Positions 18,511 to 28,200 of a stretch of 64,000 nucleotides of DNA are shown here, piece after piece. The DNA lies in contig CALSOO010000004.1 of assembly GCA_943787985.1 (NCBI GenBank), positions 372,001 through 436,000 on the forward strand, read 5' to 3'. This stretch comes from an uncultured Paracoccaceae bacterium. Its GTDB lineage: Bacteria > Pseudomonadota > Alphaproteobacteria > Rhodobacterales > Rhodobacteraceae. A program made the position numbers and the translations under genes. The notes beneath the pieces are model-generated. The model searched no databases. It was not told the DNA's origin and worked only from the letters and a program-made list of their open reading frames with translations. Positions within the stretch are counted from its first letter, which is position 1. Each line of letters begins with the position of its first letter.

Positions 18511-19761
18511 ATGGAGGTCGCGCCGCTTGTTGCGGCCATCGAGAAACAGTTCCTGCCGGAACCGCCTGCCCGTATCGGGGTTGCGGTATCGGGGGGGGGC
18601 GACTCGGTTGCGTTGCTGGCATTGTTGGCTGAATTTGCCAAAAAACACGGCAGTGAGCTGCATGTCATCACAATAAATCACGGGTTGCGCGACGGTGCGC
18701 AAGATGAAATCCGGCTTGTCACTGACCTGTGCGCAGAGATCGGTTGCGCCCACCATGTTGAATATTGGTCGGGCTGGGACGGGGGCGGCAATCTTCAGGA
18801 TCGGGCCCGCGTGGCCCGCTACGAAATGATTGCGGATTGGGCCTTGGGCAACAATATCGATGTTGTTGCATTGGGTCACACAGCCAATGATCAGGCCGAA
18901 ACTGTGATGATGCGCCTTGCGCGCGGGGCGGGCGTGGATGGCCTGTCTGCGATGACGCGGCGCACTGTCCGCTCTGGCATAACATTGGTGCGCCCGATGT
19001 TGGGCATCGAACGGCGCAGTTTGCGCGCCTATTTGCGCGCTAAAGGGCTGACGTGGGCCGAAGACCCCTCCAACGACAATCGGGACTTTGAGCGCATCCG
19101 GATGCGGGATGCTTTGCGTATTCTGGAGCCCTTGGGCATTAGTGTCGAAAAATTGACCAATGTGGCTGACTATATGTCGCAGGCACGCACTGCGCTGAAT
19201 TGGCAGACCTTTTTGACGGCGCGTACTGTTGTGGAAATTGTCCACGGTACGGTGTGCCTCGACAAAAAGGGGTTTCGTGCCTTGCCCCACGAGATCAGCC
19301 GCCGCCTGCTGGTGCATGCCCTGAACTGGGTGAGCCACTCTGAATATCCCCCGAGGCGCTCAGCAGTTGCAGAGGTTTTCGAGGCTATCAAATCCAGCCA
19401 AACCGCGACGCTACATGGGTGCCAACTGGCCCATCAAAGCGATAAATTATGGGTGTTTCGCGAATATAACGCGGTCAAGGACCATCACACGGACATCGGC
19501 GATCTTTGGGACGAGCGGTGGTATATTGACGGCCCCGAAGATGATCCGGTTTACACAGTCAGCGCCATCGGCCCCGATGGTATTCTTCAGGTGGAGGATT
19601 GGCGGGAGTCCAGCCTGCCGCGCGCGGCTGTTTTGTCGATGCCGGGCATCTTTTTGGGCAGTTCTTTGGTTGCCGCACCGTTTCAATCCGAGGACGCGGA
19701 TTGGACCGCCGAACTGGATGGGGGCGCAGATGGTTTCTTTGCATCGTTATTATCGCATTGA
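18511..19761 (+). CDS. tilS: tRNA(Ile)-lysidine synthetase TilS
   Basis: TilS attaches lysine to C34 of tRNA-Ile(CAU), making it read AUA codons. From ATG 18511 the product is 416 residues. The PP-loop SGGGDS is at 27-32, followed by the family blocks INHGLRDGAQDE and LGHTANDQAETVMMRLARGAG. The C-terminal half is divergent, as is usual for alphaproteobacterial TilS. A GTG at 18499 would overlap cpoB; the ATG two bases after the cpoB stop is preferred. A weak stem (19796-19814) follows before ftsH. Confidence 0.92.
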   Translation: MEVAPLVAAIEKQFLPEPPARIGVAVSGGGDSVALLALLAEFAKKHGSELHVITINHGLRDGAQDEIRLVTDLCAEIGCAHHVEYWSGWDGGGNLQDRARVARYEMIADWALGNNIDVVALGHTANDQAETVMMRLARGAGVDGLSAMTRRTVRSGITLVRPMLGIERRSLRAYLRAKGLTWAEDPSNDNRDFERIRMRDALRILEPLGISVEKLTNVADYMSQARTALNWQTFLTARTVVEIVHGTVCLDKKGFRALPHEISRRLLVHALNWVSHSEYPPRRSAVAEVFEAIKSSQTATLHGCQLAHQSDKLWVFREYNAVKDHHTDIGDLWDERWYIDGPEDDPVYTVSAIGPDGILQVEDWRESSLPRAAVLSMPGIFLGSSLVAAPFQSEDADWTAELDGGADGFFASLLSH

Positions 19762-19826
19762 ACCCAGCGTTTACATCTCTATCTTATAAGCAAGCTCCGC
19801 GTCCAATGCGCGGAATGATCCGTATT

Positions 19827-19833
19827 TAGGAGA
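19827..19833 (+). promoter_or_regulatory. Ribosome-binding site that selects a TTG start for ftsH
   Basis: TAGGAGA lies 8 bases before TTG 19841. The TTG opens GNARNIAFWVV, which is the expected FtsH N-terminus, and no ATG or GTG fits that position. Confidence 0.6.
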
Positions 19834-19840
19834 AGTTTCC

Positions 19841-21719
19841 TTGGGAAATGCACGAAATATCGCCTTTTGGGTCGTTTTGTCTTCTTGTTCTGGCGCTGTT
19901 CAATCTGTTCAGCGGGTCCAGCAACAGCTGCAAAGCAATCGCGATCAGCTATTCCGAATTTGTTGAGCGGTCGAAGCAGGCACCGTGAGCGAAGTGCACG
20001 CTCGACGGGGAGCAGGTTCGTTTCGTCAAAGCGTGACGGTCCGACTATGTCGACGATCAAGCCCGGGACGCCGAAGTCACAGCCTTGCTGATCGCCAACG
20101 ACGTCCCCGTCGAGGCCGAGCCGCAGCAGCAGTCGGGTTTCCAGACATTTTGATGTCCTGCTTGCCTATCTTGCTGCTGATCGGTGTGTGGATTTATTTC
20201 ATGAACCGGATGCAGGGCGGCGGCAAAGGCGGCGCCATGGGCTTTGGCAAATCCAAGGCCAAGATGCTGACCGAAAAGCATGGCCGCGTGACCTTTGACG
20301 ACGTTGCAGGCATCGACGAAGCCAAAGAAGAGCTTGAAGAGATCGTAGAGTTCCTGCGCAACCCGCAGAAATTCTCCGTCTTGGCGGCAAGATCCCCAAA
20401 GGTGCGTTGCTTGAGGGCCCTCCCGGGTACAGGTAAAACCCTTCTGGCGCGTGCCATCGCGGGCGAAGCGGGTGTGCCTTTCTTTACCATTTCGGGTTCC
20501 GACTTTGTTGAGATGTTCGTGGGTGTGGGTGCATCCCGTGTGCGCGACATGTTCGAGCAGGCCAAAAAGAACGCGCCGTGCATTGTGTTTCATCGACGAA
20601 ATCGACGCCGTTGGCCGCTCGCGTGGTGCCGGCTATGGCGGCGGCAACGACGAACGCGAGCAGACCTTGAACCAGCTTGCTGGTCGAAATGGACGGTTTT
20701 GAAGCCAACGAAGGCGTGATCATCATCGCGGCCACCAACCGCAAAGACGTGTTGGACCCTGCCTTGCTGCGTCCGGGCCGTTTTGACCGTCAGGTCACGG
20801 TGGCAACCCCGACATCAAAGGCCGCGAGAAAATCCTGGGCGTGCATGCGCGCAAGACCCCGCTGGGCCCTGACGTTGATCTGCGCATCATCGCACGCGGT
20901 ACCCCGGCTTTTCGGGTGCCGATCTTGGCGAACCTTGTGAACGAGGCGGCGTTGACGGCTGCCCGTATCGGCGCCGCGTTTGTCGCGATGATGATTTTGA
21001 AGCGCCAAGGACAAGATCATGATGGGTGCCGAACGTCGTTCGATGGTTTGACCAACGACCAAAAGGAAAAGACCGCCTATCACGAGGCGGGCCATGCGCT
21101 TGTGGGCATCAACCTCGACAAATGTGATCCGGTCTATAAGGCGACGATCATTCCGCGCGGTGGTGCCTTGGGCATGGTGATGAGCCTGCCTGAGATGGAC
21201 AAGCTGCAGATGTTCAAGGACGAAGCCGAGCAACGCATCGCCATGACCATGGCGGGCAAAGCGCGCGAAATCATCAAATACGGCGCTGACTCTGTGTCAT
21301 CGGCCCTGTGGCGATATCATGCAAGCGTCGCCAATTGGCGCGCGCGATGGTGATGCGATAGGGCATGTCCGACAAGGTCGGCAACATCGATTATTCCGAA
21401 GCAGCGCCGGCTATCAGGGCCAGGCGGCGCGGTGGTTTTCGGTCTCTGCCGCGACCAAGGAGCTGATCGAAAGCGAAGTGCAAAGCATCATCGAGACGGC
21501 TATGACTGTGGCCTCAAGATCATCACCGAGAAAAACGTTGAATTCGAGCGCCTGGCCCAAGGTTTGCTGGAATATGAAACCCTGACCGGTGAAGAGATCC
21601 AGCGTCGTCATGGAGGCGAGCCACCTCACAGCGACGAGGATGAAGACGACAGCCGGATGGACAAGCCAAGCGTGACGGCGATCCCCAAAGCAAAGGCGCA
21701 AGAAATCCGCCCCCGCTGA
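19841..21719 (+). pseudogene. ftsH: ATP-dependent zinc metalloprotease FtsH, broken by many indels
   Basis: FtsH is the hexameric inner-membrane AAA+ protease that degrades misfolded membrane proteins and regulators. Reading across frames recovers the whole protein in order: the first membrane helix, a periplasmic loop, a second helix ([17 protein letters not shown]), and Walker A ([17 protein letters not shown]). Next come Walker [11 protein letters not shown], the [23 protein letters not shown], the zinc site YHEAGHALVGINLDKCDP, and the C-terminal region GLLEYETLTGEEIQR. At least a dozen frame changes and one internal stop (CGATAG near 21358) interrupt it. The true stop may lie up to 21789. 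FtsH is normally essential or near-essential and all motifs remain, so sequencing error is far more likely than decay. Confidence 0.88.
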
Positions 21720-21787
21720 TGGCGGCATGGAACCGGAGCCGACTTGGCGGGATCACATCGCTGTTCATGGGCGCCACAAAATATCAT

Positions 21788-21818
21788 AGGCTCCGCTGCG
21801 GCGGGGCCTTTTCTTTTG
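21788..21818 (+). terminator. Intrinsic terminator after ftsH
   Basis: The stem AGGCTCCGC (21788-21796) pairs with GCGGGGCCT (21801-21809) with one G-U pair and a 4-base loop. TTTTCTTTT follows. Confidence 0.8.
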
Positions 21819-21861
21819 GTGCATCTCGGCAGCTTGTCTGCACACGAAGGAAAGAACCGTC

Positions 21862-22435
21862 ATGCCCGCGCTCGATCCCACCGATTATTATGCGCCACGA
21901 TCACCTGGATGGGCACGTGCCGCCGGACAGTCCGTTGCGCTCCGAGCCGATCGCGAGCAGGCGTTCATCGGCTTTGACGGATTGAAGGCGAACCCATGGC
22001 GGGCCTCGACACGCGCCTCTGTGCGCGCGTGTGTCCCAGCATCCCGCGGCACCGAGATCCGGAATGTGCGCCAGTTGTGCATCGTGAGTCGCCGAGGAAA
22101 TCGCAGGCCATCGCCGCCAGCGATGGGATTGGACGCCATTGATCCGCTATTGGTCGGGCCTCATCGTGTTGAAGGGATCTCCGACTTCACCCATGTTCCG
22201 CCGTCATCGCGCTTGCAGGGGCCGAACGGGGCGACCATTGGTTGTCGATATGGAAAACCGCCCCTGCATTTGCCCGCGCGCGAGATCGAAGCACGAAGCC
22301 GCCGGGCTCGGCAAGGCGTTCAAGCCGCGCCAAAGGGCGGCGCGGGCGTGACCGCATGGGTAGAGCGTGAAGGGCATCTGCGCGTGGCGATACGTTGCGC
22401 TGCATGTGCCCGATGCACGCTTGGGCGCATTCTGA
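21862..22435 (+). pseudogene. MOSC domain-containing protein, frameshifted
   Basis: Splicing frames together gives a protein of about 190 residues that starts MPALDPTDYYAP. It contains GTEIRNVRQLCIVS, DFTHVPPSSRLQGPNGATI, VVDMENRPC, GKAFK and GVTAWVEREG, which are characteristic blocks of small stand-alone MOSC proteins. It ends LHVPDARLGAF at a TGA (22433-22435). MOSC domains carry sulfur to molybdenum cofactor or act in cysteine-persulfide chemistry. The VDMENRPC cysteine would be the sulfur carrier. Six or more indels interrupt the frame, in the same style as in ftsH and fhs. The specific substrate is unknown. Confidence 0.72.
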
Positions 22436-22631
22436 GCGGGACCCGACGATGGCGCCCTTTCTTGGCAAATCGCAGCGGGTAAATCCGTTTCCGAAACGAA
22501 ACGCTGTGCGGCGCTCGCGCGCCGTCATCACAGGCCCGGAAATGTCGGAAATGCGACCTCGTGTTCGGGCGCGTTGGAGCTGTAAGCAGCGTCAGCATAA
22601 CCGCCAGATCTGCACGACGAAGGGGATTCTC

Positions 22632-24296
22632 ATGGCTTATAAAACCGACATCCAAATCGCACGCGAAGCGCCAAGAAACCCATTCAGGAGATCGGTGCAA
22701 AGCTGGGCATCGCAGTGACGACCTGCTGCCCTACGGCCACGACAAAGCGAAGGTGTAGCCAGATCGTTCATCAACTCGGTCCAGGACCGCACAGACGGCA
22801 AGCTGATCCTTGTGACCGCGATCAACCCGACCCCTGCGGGCGAAGGCAAGACAACCACGACGGTTGGTCTGGGCGATGGCTGAACCGCATCGGCAAGAAC
22901 GCCGCTGTCTGTATCCGCGAAGCGTCGCTTGGGCCGAACTTCGGCATGAAGGGCGGCGCCGCTGGCGGCGGTTACGCGCAGAGTCGTGCCGATGGAAGAG
23001 ATGAACCTGCACTTCACCGGCGACTTCCACGCGATCACATCCGCGCACTCACTGCTGAGCGCGATGATCGACAACCACATCTACTGGGGCAACGAGCTCG
23101 AGATCGACCTGCGCCGTGTCGTGTGGCGCCGCGTTGTCGACATGAACGACCGCGCCTGCGCCAGATCACAGCTCGCTTGGCGGTGTGGCAAACGGCTTCC
23201 CGCGCGAAGCAGGCTTTGACATCACCGTGGCCTCCGAAGTCATGGCGATCCTGTGCCTCGCCAAGAGACCTGAAGGACCTGCAAAACGTCTGGGCGACAT
23301 GATCGTGGCTTACCGCCGTGACCGCACCCGGTCTTTGCCGCGACATCAAAGCCGACGGCGCGATGACGGTTCTGCTGAAAGACGCGATGCAGCCAAACCT
23401 CGTGCAGACGCTTGAAAACAACCCCGCCTTTGTCCATGGCGGCCCGTTCGCCAACATCGCGCATGGCTGTAACTCTGTCATTGCAACGACAACCGCGCTG
23501 AAACTGGCCGACTACGTTGTGACCGAAGCGGCTTTCGGCGCCGATCTGGGCGCTGAGAAGTTCCTGAACATCAAATGCCGCAAAGCGGGCCTGTCGCCGT
23601 CAGCTGTCGTGTCGTCGCCACCGTGCGCGCGATGAAAATGAACGGCGGCGTCGCCAAAGCTGATCTGGGCGACGAAAATGTCGACGCGGTCAAACCGGTT
23701 GCGCCAACCTTGGCCGTCACATCGAGAACATGAAATCCTTCGGCGTGCCTGTTGTCGTCGCGATCAACCACTTTGTCACGGACACGGATGCAGAAGTGCA
23801 GGCGGTCAAAGGACTTCGTCGCCGCGCAGGGTCCGAAGCGATTCTGTCGCGCACTGGGAGACTGGGTCCGAAGGGTCTGCAGATCTGGCGACCAAAGTTG
23901 CTGAATCTGCGGACCGGGTAGGCGACTTTGCGCCGATCTATCCTGATGACATGTCTTTGGCCGACAAGATCAGACCATTGCCAAGGATCTACCGCGCCGA
24001 TGAAGCGTGATGGATCAAGAAGATCCTGACCAGCTGAAGGCTGTGGGAAGAGCAGGGCTATGGCAACCTGCCGGTCTGTATGGCGAAAACGCAGTACAGC
24101 TTTTCGACCGACCCGAACCTGCGCGGCGCGCCGACCGGGTTCACTCTTCCTGTGCGCGAAGTGCGCCTGATCGCGGGCGCCGGTTTTGTTGTGGCGATCT
24201 GCGGTGAGATCATGACCATGCCGGGCTCTGCCACGCGTGCCGTCGGCCGAGAACATTCGCTTGAATGCAGACGGTGAGATCGAAGGTCTGTTTTAA
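22632..24296 (+). pseudogene. fhs: Formate-tetrahydrofolate ligase, broken by many indels
   Basis: Fhs makes 10-formyl-tetrahydrofolate from formate, ATP and tetrahydrofolate. Combined frames give about 555 residues, the family length. They begin [13 protein letters not shown] and contain the nucleotide-binding loop [14 protein letters not shown], then [21 protein letters not shown] (written over two frames), [39 protein letters not shown] and [17 protein letters not shown]. The end GEIEGLF is followed by TAA at 24294-24296. About a dozen frame changes occur, but every catalytic block is intact, so I read them as sequence errors. AAGGGGA before ATG 22632 is the ribosome-binding site. It lies upstream of folD, fitting a one-carbon unit. 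Confidence 0.88.
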
Positions 24297-24306
24297 GACA
24301 AGGGCC

Positions 24307-24332
24307 GGGCGCAGGGCATTAGCCCTGAGCCC
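24307..24332 (+). terminator. Hairpin between fhs and folD
   Basis: Paired blocks GGGC/GCCC and AGGGC/GCCCT flank an ATTA loop. There is no U tract, so it may only modulate read-through from fhs to folD. Confidence 0.35.
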
Positions 24333-24399
24333 CCGGTCGCGCCTTTGGGCGCTCATGCCTCTGGCAGGGTTATTTTGAAGAGAAGAAAGGATATGCGAC

Positions 24400-25304
24400 A
24401 TGGCGCGACAGTGATTGATGGCAAGGCCTTTGCGGCCACAGTGCGCGGCCAAGGTGGCGAGCATGTGCGCGCCTGAAGGCAGATCACGGGATCACGCCAG
24501 GTCTGGCTGTGGTGTTGGTGGGCGAGGACCCTGCAGTCCAGGTTTATGTCCGCTCCAAGGGCAAGATGACCGTTGAGGTTGGCATGAAGTCGGTCGAGCA
24601 CAAGCTTGGATGTCAGACACCTCCGAGGCCGATTTGCTGGCGTTGATTGATCAGTTGAACAATGATCCTGAAATTCACGGTATTTGGTGCAGCTTGCCGC
24701 TTGCCCAAGCATCTGGACGAAGACCTGGTCATCAATTCGATTTCCCTGCCAAGGATGTGGACGGGTTTCACATCTCTAACGTTGGGTTGTTGGGCACGGG
24801 TCAAAAAGTCATGGTGCCTTGCACGCCGCTTGGGCTGTCTTGATGATGCTGCGTGATCATCACGGGTCATTGTCCGGCATGGACGCGGTTGTGATTGGCC
24901 GTTCCAACATTGTCGGCAAGCCTATGGCGCAGCTTCTGCTGGGTGACAGCTGCACGGTCACCATCGCCCATTCCGTACCAAAGATCTTGCCGGATGTCGT
25001 GCGCCGCGCGGATATCGTTGTGGCGGCTGTCGGGCGGCCTGAAATGGTCCCGGGCGATTGGATCAAAGAAGGTGCGACCGTGATTGACGTGGGCATCAAC
25101 CGTCTGGATGCGCCTGAAAAGGGCGAGGGCAAGACCAAGCTGGTCGGAGATGTCCATTACGCCAGCTGCGCTGAACGTGCTGGCGCGATTACTCCAGTTC
25201 CGGGTGGTGTGGGTCCGATGACCATCGCGTGTTTGCTTGCCAACACTGTGACGGCCTGTTGCCGCGCCAATGGTTTGGATGAACCCGAAGGGTTGACGGC
25301 TTAA
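24400..25304 (+). pseudogene. folD: Bifunctional methylene-tetrahydrofolate dehydrogenase/cyclohydrolase, 5' half frameshifted
   Basis: FolD interconverts 5,10-methylene- and 10-formyl-tetrahydrofolate with NADP+. The 3' portion (from 24819) is one clean frame with the dinucleotide region [18 protein letters not shown] and the signature [20 protein letters not shown]. The 5' half, read over several frames, supplies [38 protein letters not shown] (catalytic Lys of the YVRSK motif), LPLPKHLDE-like remnants and AKDVDGFH. The ATG at 24400 follows AGAAAGGA. About five frame changes lie between 24400 and 24850. The stop overlaps that of the convergent DUF2306 gene. Confidence 0.85.
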
Positions 25305-25699
25305 ACGCCTAGAACGACATCAAACATGATCCGGCCGGGCAGCAACGTGAACAGTCCGGCCACGATCAATGCGCCAAAAACCAGTGATTTCATTCCGGCC
25401 CGATGAGACGTGACGTCATGGCGCCGCGCGGCCCGAACATTCAGCACCAGCGAGATCAGCGTCCAAAGCGACAGGGCGTGGATCACACTGAAGGGCCCGA
25501 AGTGACGCAGGTCGCTGATCCAGAAGCTGGTGAGCGCCACAAACCCCATCAAACAGACCCAAATCCACCCCAAAACGCGATGCGCTCGTGCTCCGCGTTT
25601 GAAGGTGAAGAGCACAAGTGTTAATCCGCATAGAAAAAGAGCGGCGAATGCGTGTAGGATGACGGGGAGTGATGCTGTGAGCAGTGGAGAAAATGACAT
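25301..25699 (-). CDS. DUF2306-like four-helix membrane protein
   Basis: The product has 132 residues from ATG 25699, which has GAGGCGC just upstream. The longer frame to 25864 adds residues without family likeness. Four hydrophobic segments alternate with short basic loops, including [38 protein letters not shown] and [17 protein letters not shown]. Conserved-looking His and Arg residues near the helix ends resemble the DUF2306 family, whose function is not known. It is convergent with folD and divergent from the first LytTR gene. Confidence 0.65.
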   Translation of the reverse strand: MSFSPLLTASLPVILHAFAALFLCGLTLVLFTFKRGARAHRVLGWIWVCLMGFVALTSFWISDLRHFGPFSVIHALSLWTLISLVLNVRAARRHDVTSHRAGMKSLVFGALIVAGLFTLLPGRIMFDVVLGV

Positions 25700-25806
25700 G
25701 ATGCGCCTCTGTTTTGTTTCGTATGTTTTGTTTAGCCGCGTGGATATTCCCTTGAAACGTGCCCTTCGCAAGAGGTGCGGGTTTTGCGTGAAAATGGTGG
25801 ATTGCA

Positions 25807-26541
25807 ATGCTTGAGCCGTTGACGCAGCGCCAGTTGCTGGTGCCTTTGCTGATCTGGGCCACACTGACTGTGCTGGCTGGTCTGACCGGACCCTTTGGGA
25901 CGTTTGAGTCTTTGGGGATTGTGGTGCGCTGTGTCTATTGGGCAGGGGTCATCGGGCTTTCTATCGGACTGAGCATGGTTGTGCATTGGCTGAAGGACGA
26001 TCAGGCCGCGTTGCGCACGCTTGGATTGTGGCTTGTCTATGCGGTTGTTTTGTCTTGCATCATTCAGGTTCTGAACATGGCTTTGTTCCCTGTTTGGCGC
26101 GGGTGGGAGCGGTTTGCGCTCTTGTTTGCCAATGTCGCGATGGTGGCCGTGATAGTCCATATTTTGGTATGGATCGTGGAATGGAGTTTGAGGCCCCAGA
26201 GCAATCCCAGTAAGGCCGACAATCCCGAACAGCTTTTTCTGACGAAGGTGCCGCTGAACAAAAGAGGGGCATTGATCCGTTTGGAGGCGCAAGACCACTA
26301 CCTCAAGGTCGTCACGGATGGAGGCGAGGCGTTGATTCTGATGCGCCTCAGTGATGCAGTGGATCGTTTGGCGAGGGTCGATGGATTGCATGTTCATCGT
26401 TCCCATTGGGTGCGTTTGGATGCTGTGGCCCAACATATGCGGCGGGATGGGCGCGATGTACTTTTGATGAAAGACGGATTTGAAGTGCCGGTCAGCCGCA
26501 GGAGCAAAAGTGCAGCCAAGGCCGCGGGATTGCTCGCCTAA
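25807..26541 (+). CDS. Membrane-anchored LytTR-type transcriptional regulator (copy 1)
   Basis: The 244-residue product begins with four predicted membrane helices (about 10-130, including LLIWATLTVLAGLTGPFGTF and VVLSCIIQVLNMALF). It ends with a LytTR DNA-binding domain (about 145-240) containing LIRLEAQDHYLKVVTDGGEA, LMRLSDAVDRL, LHVHRSHWV and VPVSRR. The HRSHW block is the typical LytTR signature. No receiver or kinase domain is present, so it probably acts as a one-component membrane sensor and regulator; the signal is unknown. A paralogue follows 142 bases downstream with the same GPFGTFE stretch. Confidence 0.8.
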   Translation: MLEPLTQRQLLVPLLIWATLTVLAGLTGPFGTFESLGIVVRCVYWAGVIGLSIGLSMVVHWLKDDQAALRTLGLWLVYAVVLSCIIQVLNMALFPVWRGWERFALLFANVAMVAVIVHILVWIVEWSLRPQSNPSKADNPEQLFLTKVPLNKRGALIRLEAQDHYLKVVTDGGEALILMRLSDAVDRLARVDGLHVHRSHWVRLDAVAQHMRRDGRDVLLMKDGFEVPVSRRSKSAAKAAGLLA

Positions 26542-26683
26542 TTAACAAAGCGGCAGCGCTACAAAATTTTTACTTGTGGTGGAAAACTTCGCCCGTTGCG
26601 TGTTGCAATCGATGCGGATCAGCGTCAGATTGAGGGCTCGTTCGTGAAACCTGTGACGCAATAAATGGGTAGGGCAAAGCGCA

Positions 26684-27469
26684 GTGAACAGTTTGGCACC
26701 GTTAGTGGCACTCAGACATCCCAAGTTGGCCCTCTTTTTGTGTGGAGGGCTTATCATGGCGATCGCAACTTTGCTTGCAATCGCCGGCCCATTTGGCACC
26801 TTTGAACAAGGCAACTTTCGGGACCGTTTCGTGTACTGGTTTGTGGTGTGCGTAATCAGCCTTAGTGTTGCGTTCGCTGGAAAATTTATCATTCTTGTCT
26901 ACTTGGGGAATTTCAGCTTGATAGCGAGGGAAGTCATCCTTTGCGGTGTGATCGCTGTTTCTTTTACGCCGGTCTTGCGTGTATGGACCTCTTTTGCCTT
27001 TCCCGGAATGTCGGGAAACCCTCCGTCGTTGGTGCAAATGGGGGGATCTGTTCTTTTGATTTGCCTCACGCTGAGCATCCTTGTGCACGGCATTCCGATG
27101 GCAATGGCAGCCTATGCCGAAGAGGTTGAAACCTCCCCTCAGGTGCGTTTGCTGCGCCGGTTGCCTGATTGTTTCAATGGCAAAATCTTGAGGCTGAGTG
27201 CAGAAAACCACACTGTCGTGGTGGTGACGACCCAAGGCGAGTTTCGGGTGCGTATGCGCCTTGCTGATGCGATCGAAGAGATGGCGGGCGTTGAGGGTAT
27301 CACGACCCATCGTTCCCACTGGATTGCCAGAGAAGCAGCACAAGGTGTGATGCGGGACGGCGCGCGGCTTGTCCTGGTTTTGCAGGATGGCACGCAGGTT
27401 CCGATCAGTCGGACCTATTTGCCAGCTGTCGAAGAGATCGGTATGCCTGACGTTGGCATCGGAACCTGA
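26684..27469 (+). CDS. Membrane-anchored LytTR-type transcriptional regulator (copy 2)
   Basis: The 261-residue paralogue of the preceding gene has the same plan. Four membrane helices include LALFLCGGLIMAIATLLAIA and the shared GPFGTFEQGN. The LytTR domain has ILRLSAENHTVVVVTTQGEF, MRLADAIEEM, ITTHRSHWI and VPISRTY. GTG 26684 is used, with AGGG 10 bases upstream. Overall identity to copy 1 is modest and concentrated in the DNA-binding part, so this is an old duplication. Its 3' end overlaps the convergent pdeM gene by 55 bases. Confidence 0.78.
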   Translation: MNSLAPLVALRHPKLALFLCGGLIMAIATLLAIAGPFGTFEQGNFRDRFVYWFVVCVISLSVAFAGKFIILVYLGNFSLIAREVILCGVIAVSFTPVLRVWTSFAFPGMSGNPPSLVQMGGSVLLICLTLSILVHGIPMAMAAYAEEVETSPQVRLLRRLPDCFNGKILRLSAENHTVVVVTTQGEFRVRMRLADAIEEMAGVEGITTHRSHWIAREAAQGVMRDGARLVLVLQDGTQVPISRTYLPAVEEIGMPDVGIGT

Positions 27470-28110
27470 TGCGGCACGCCCCCCGTCAAAATGGCCGTGG
27501 CTTTGGGCATCATCAAGTTTGAGAGGGCAGGCTCAGTGCTGCGCAACCCTCCGGTATAGGTGCCGTAAGCTGGCATAATCAGACGCTGCGGATCCAAAAG
27601 AAATGCAGGTCTTGAGATCATGCGGCCCCGCAACGGCACCTGAACTTTGGGATGATAGTGTCCCGAAACTTCGCCTGTTCCTGACGCTTCTGCAATATGG
27701 CGAAACGTCAGGGCATCAATGCGCAAGTGATCAAGGCGTGTCCCGCCCAAATCCAGTGGGCCGGGATCATGGTTCCCTTCAATCCAGACCCAGAGCCGTC
27801 CGGCCTGAAGGCGCGTGATCCATGCCCTGTCCTCTTCGTGCATGGCATCCGCTGCCGCCAGATCGTCAAAGCTGTCTCCCAAGCACACAACTTGACGTGC
27901 GCCTGTGGTTTCAAGGTCTTGGGCCAAACGGGTGAGTGTGTCACGGGTTTCGTAGGGCGGCACATGCACCCCAAAGCGCCGCGCCATGCGGTTCGATTTC
28001 CCGAGATGCAGGTCGGACACACACAAAAGCGACTGCGCCTCCCACCATAGGGCGCCTGTTCCAAGCGCGCAGAGTGGGGCGCCGTTAAGGGAGATGTGAC
28101 ATCCGTTCAT
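27415..28110 (-). CDS. pdeM: Ligase-associated DNA damage response endonuclease PdeM
   Basis: This 231-residue calcineurin-like metallophosphoesterase has metal-binding motifs CVSDLHLGKS, CLGDSFDDL, EGNHDPG and SGHYHPK in the proper order. Members of this group are encoded with an Lhr-type helicase and an ATP-dependent DNA ligase and are predicted to act in bacterial DNA repair. Here the helicase lies 90 bases upstream, but no ligase or partner exonuclease gene is in the window. The C-terminus overlaps the second LytTR gene on the other strand. Confidence 0.85.
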   Translation of the reverse strand: MNGCHISLNGAPLCALGTGALWWEAQSLLCVSDLHLGKSNRMARRFGVHVPPYETRDTLTRLAQDLETTGARQVVCLGDSFDDLAAADAMHEEDRAWITRLQAGRLWVWIEGNHDPGPLDLGGTRLDHLRIDALTFRHIAEASGTGEVSGHYHPKVQVPLRGRMISRPAFLLDPQRLIMPAYGTYTGGLRSTEPALSNLMMPKATAILTGGVPHQVPMPTSGIPISSTAGK

Positions 28111-28200
28111 GGTTTGTTTCTAGCTGTTCGCACAGTGGTCGGCCAGTGAATTGTGTCGTGCCCGATGCCTCGTGAAATTGACCTAAGGGGGGGGGCGGGC

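Noticed and set aside
19841..25304. True pseudogenisation of ftsH, fhs and folD
   Set aside because: All catalytic motifs are kept across the breaks and the genes serve core metabolism. Decay would also scatter substitutions in motifs.
28187..28195. Run of nine G bases near the end of the helicase gene as a regulatory or phase-variable tract
   Set aside because: It lies in the short gap between the helicase stop and pdeM, outside either reading frame, and no gene is switched by its length.
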